Shown: positions 62,746-64,000 of the stretch, piece after piece | How positions within the stretch are numbered: position 1 is the stretch's first letter | Layout: every line of letters begins with the position of its first letter | From: Carettochelys insculpta | Taxonomy: Eukaryota > Chordata > Testudines > Carettochelyidae | DNA length: 64,000 nt | Reading direction: 5' to 3' | NCBI RefSeq assembly: GCF_033958435.1 | Contig: NC_134139.1 | Coordinates: forward strand, 207,063,501 to 207,127,500 | Position numbers and translations under genes: made by a program | Notes under the pieces: generated by a model | Seen by the model: the letters and a program-made list of their open reading frames with translations, nothing else | Told to the model about the DNA's origin: nothing | Database searches by the model: none

Positions 62746-64000
62746 CAGGAAATTATTACCCTGGTTGAAATCCTTTGCAAACTAAATTGAGTGTTAGGCA
62801 CTGTACAGAGATTGTGAGCACTGCAAACCAGGAACTTTTTCTTATTATTTTTGTACAGCACCTTGCGCAATGAGAAGCTCAATCTTGACTGGGGCCACTA
62901 GGCACTACCACAGTATGAATATTAAATAATGCTAATAAAACAGTCCTCCTCAGAAAGAGTTTACAATCTACAATAGACAGGACAGGAGAAGGATGGGGTG
63001 AAGGAAGAATTACTAGCCCCATTTTTCAGATGAAGAACGGGGCACAGAGACATAAAATGTCTGGCTTGGCATCACCCAGAAAGTCTGCAGTGGAGCCAGA
63101 AAATGAAGGCAGCTCTTCTGAGTCTCAGGCTTGGTTCACACACCAAACTTGCGCAAATTTAGTTCTATCAGTTCAACACCTTTGTGCGGACACGTTTAAA
63201 CGGGTTGAAGAATGCCCAACAGTGATTTAGTTTATTCTTTATGAAATATAAGCACCCAATAGACAGCACGCTTCAGCCAATTTCAGAAAAGCCAGCATCA
63301 GTTCAACTAAGCAGAGTTAGTGAAATTAATGCATTTTTTGTGGGTATGTAAGTCACTGATGAATGTTTGTTACATTTTGCATGCCTGGCTCTGCAGGGAG
63401 GTAGATCCAGGCCCCGGTCAGGGGCAGGGTCTCTGGTATAAGAGGCAGGGCTGGGGCTAGCCTTCCACAACCAGCCCTTCAGTGATGCCAGGGCCATAGT
63501 GGTCAAGCCATCAAGGGCTCCAGTGGGGATTTAAATGGCCTGGGATTCCAGCTGTTGCAGCTGTCAGGGCGGTGGCTGGGAGCCCTGGCTCTTGTTAAGC
63601 TACTGGAACAGCTTCCCCTTTCACTTCTCTACCCTCCCCTGCTCATATGCACTGTGCCATCTGCCTAGATGATAGGTCTATTGTAGCAGCCATTAATACA
63701 GATTGCTTTTTAGCACAAACTGGGCCAGCTCTTGATCTTAGCTTTGGAAGTCCCTGGTTCAAATCTGCCATGTGCAGGCCTTGCTCAACTTGGCCCATCA
63801 GCAGAGATCACGTTTTCCTTTATGGTTACGACTGCAAAGAGAAATGGATGATTCCCAATATTTACTGATTTGCATCAAATCCTTCTAACGACATGTCCAC
63901 TTTCACATCCCTCAGCCACGCAGCTAAGCCAGCCTAAGTTGCAGATGTCGCTCCGACCTAGCCGTCATAAGCACCGACGGTGCATCTGCATAAATATTAT

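Larger units (their letters stand above)
51961..64000. other. Intron 2 or upstream flank; BLK first coding exon not found
   Basis: It carries the LINE, CR1, PLE and DNA elements listed. I searched the minus strand for a Met-Gly start with a Pro-rich unique region and an exon ending in phase 1, and did not find it. Unassigned stretches: 51961-52160, 55910-56800, 57145-57860, 57900-59290, 59930-60780, 61910-62540 and 62905-64000. A MIR-like piece may be at 63010-63100. An unassigned repeat-like segment is at 62815-62900, with a weaker relative near 58940-59020. Confidence 0.55.

Overview
The window is nuclear DNA from a reptile, most likely a cryptodiran turtle. The reasons are: a multi-exon vertebrate gene with GT-AG introns; many CR1-type LINE fragments; a tRNA-derived SINE whose head and tail look like the Cry family of hidden-necked turtles; many Penelope-like element (PLE) remnants with GIY-YIG endonuclease; and several families of small palindromic DNA transposons. 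There is no operon, phage, CRISPR or other prokaryotic organisation. The species cannot be fixed from this sequence.

One host gene is recognised: BLK, the B-lymphoid Src-family tyrosine kinase, on the minus strand. Ten coding exons (exons 3-12 by family numbering) lie between 51960 and 5842. They encode SH3, SH2, kinase domain and regulatory tail, about 448 residues. Every exon is open, all examined junctions are GT-AG, phases agree, and exon lengths (94, 99, 104, 150, 153, 180, 77, 151, 132, 209 bp) match the Src-family pattern. A 3' UTR with an AATAAA signal runs to about 5265. The first coding exon (myristoylated N-terminus) was not found up to 64000 and probably lies beyond the window. 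Intron 5 is about 22 kb and holds most of the repeats.

Layout: 1-5265 is downstream flank, with CR1, two facing ~700-bp palindromic MITEs and a tRNA-like SINE. 5265-25041 holds exons 12-6 (SH2 second half, linker, kinase, tail). 25042-47107 is intron 5: PLE copies with GIY-YIG remnants, CR1 copies in both orientations, a LINE endonuclease fragment, a fourth long MITE inserted in a PLE, a Cry-type SINE, and an ATCT composite minisatellite. 47108-51960 holds exons 5-3 and a small hAT-type element with a perfect 8-bp target duplication. 51961-64000 is intron 2 or upstream sequence, with a long LINE reverse transcriptase broken by one frameshift.

I found no convincing undescribed multi-gene system. 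The most unusual structures are the repeated inverted (fold-back) copies of PLE 3' tails, the group of palindromic MITEs sharing GTGTAGAC-like ends, two LINE copies sharing a C-terminal Cys/His finger, and two possible changes in BLK itself (an Asp at the exon 5/6 junction and a longer C-terminal tail).
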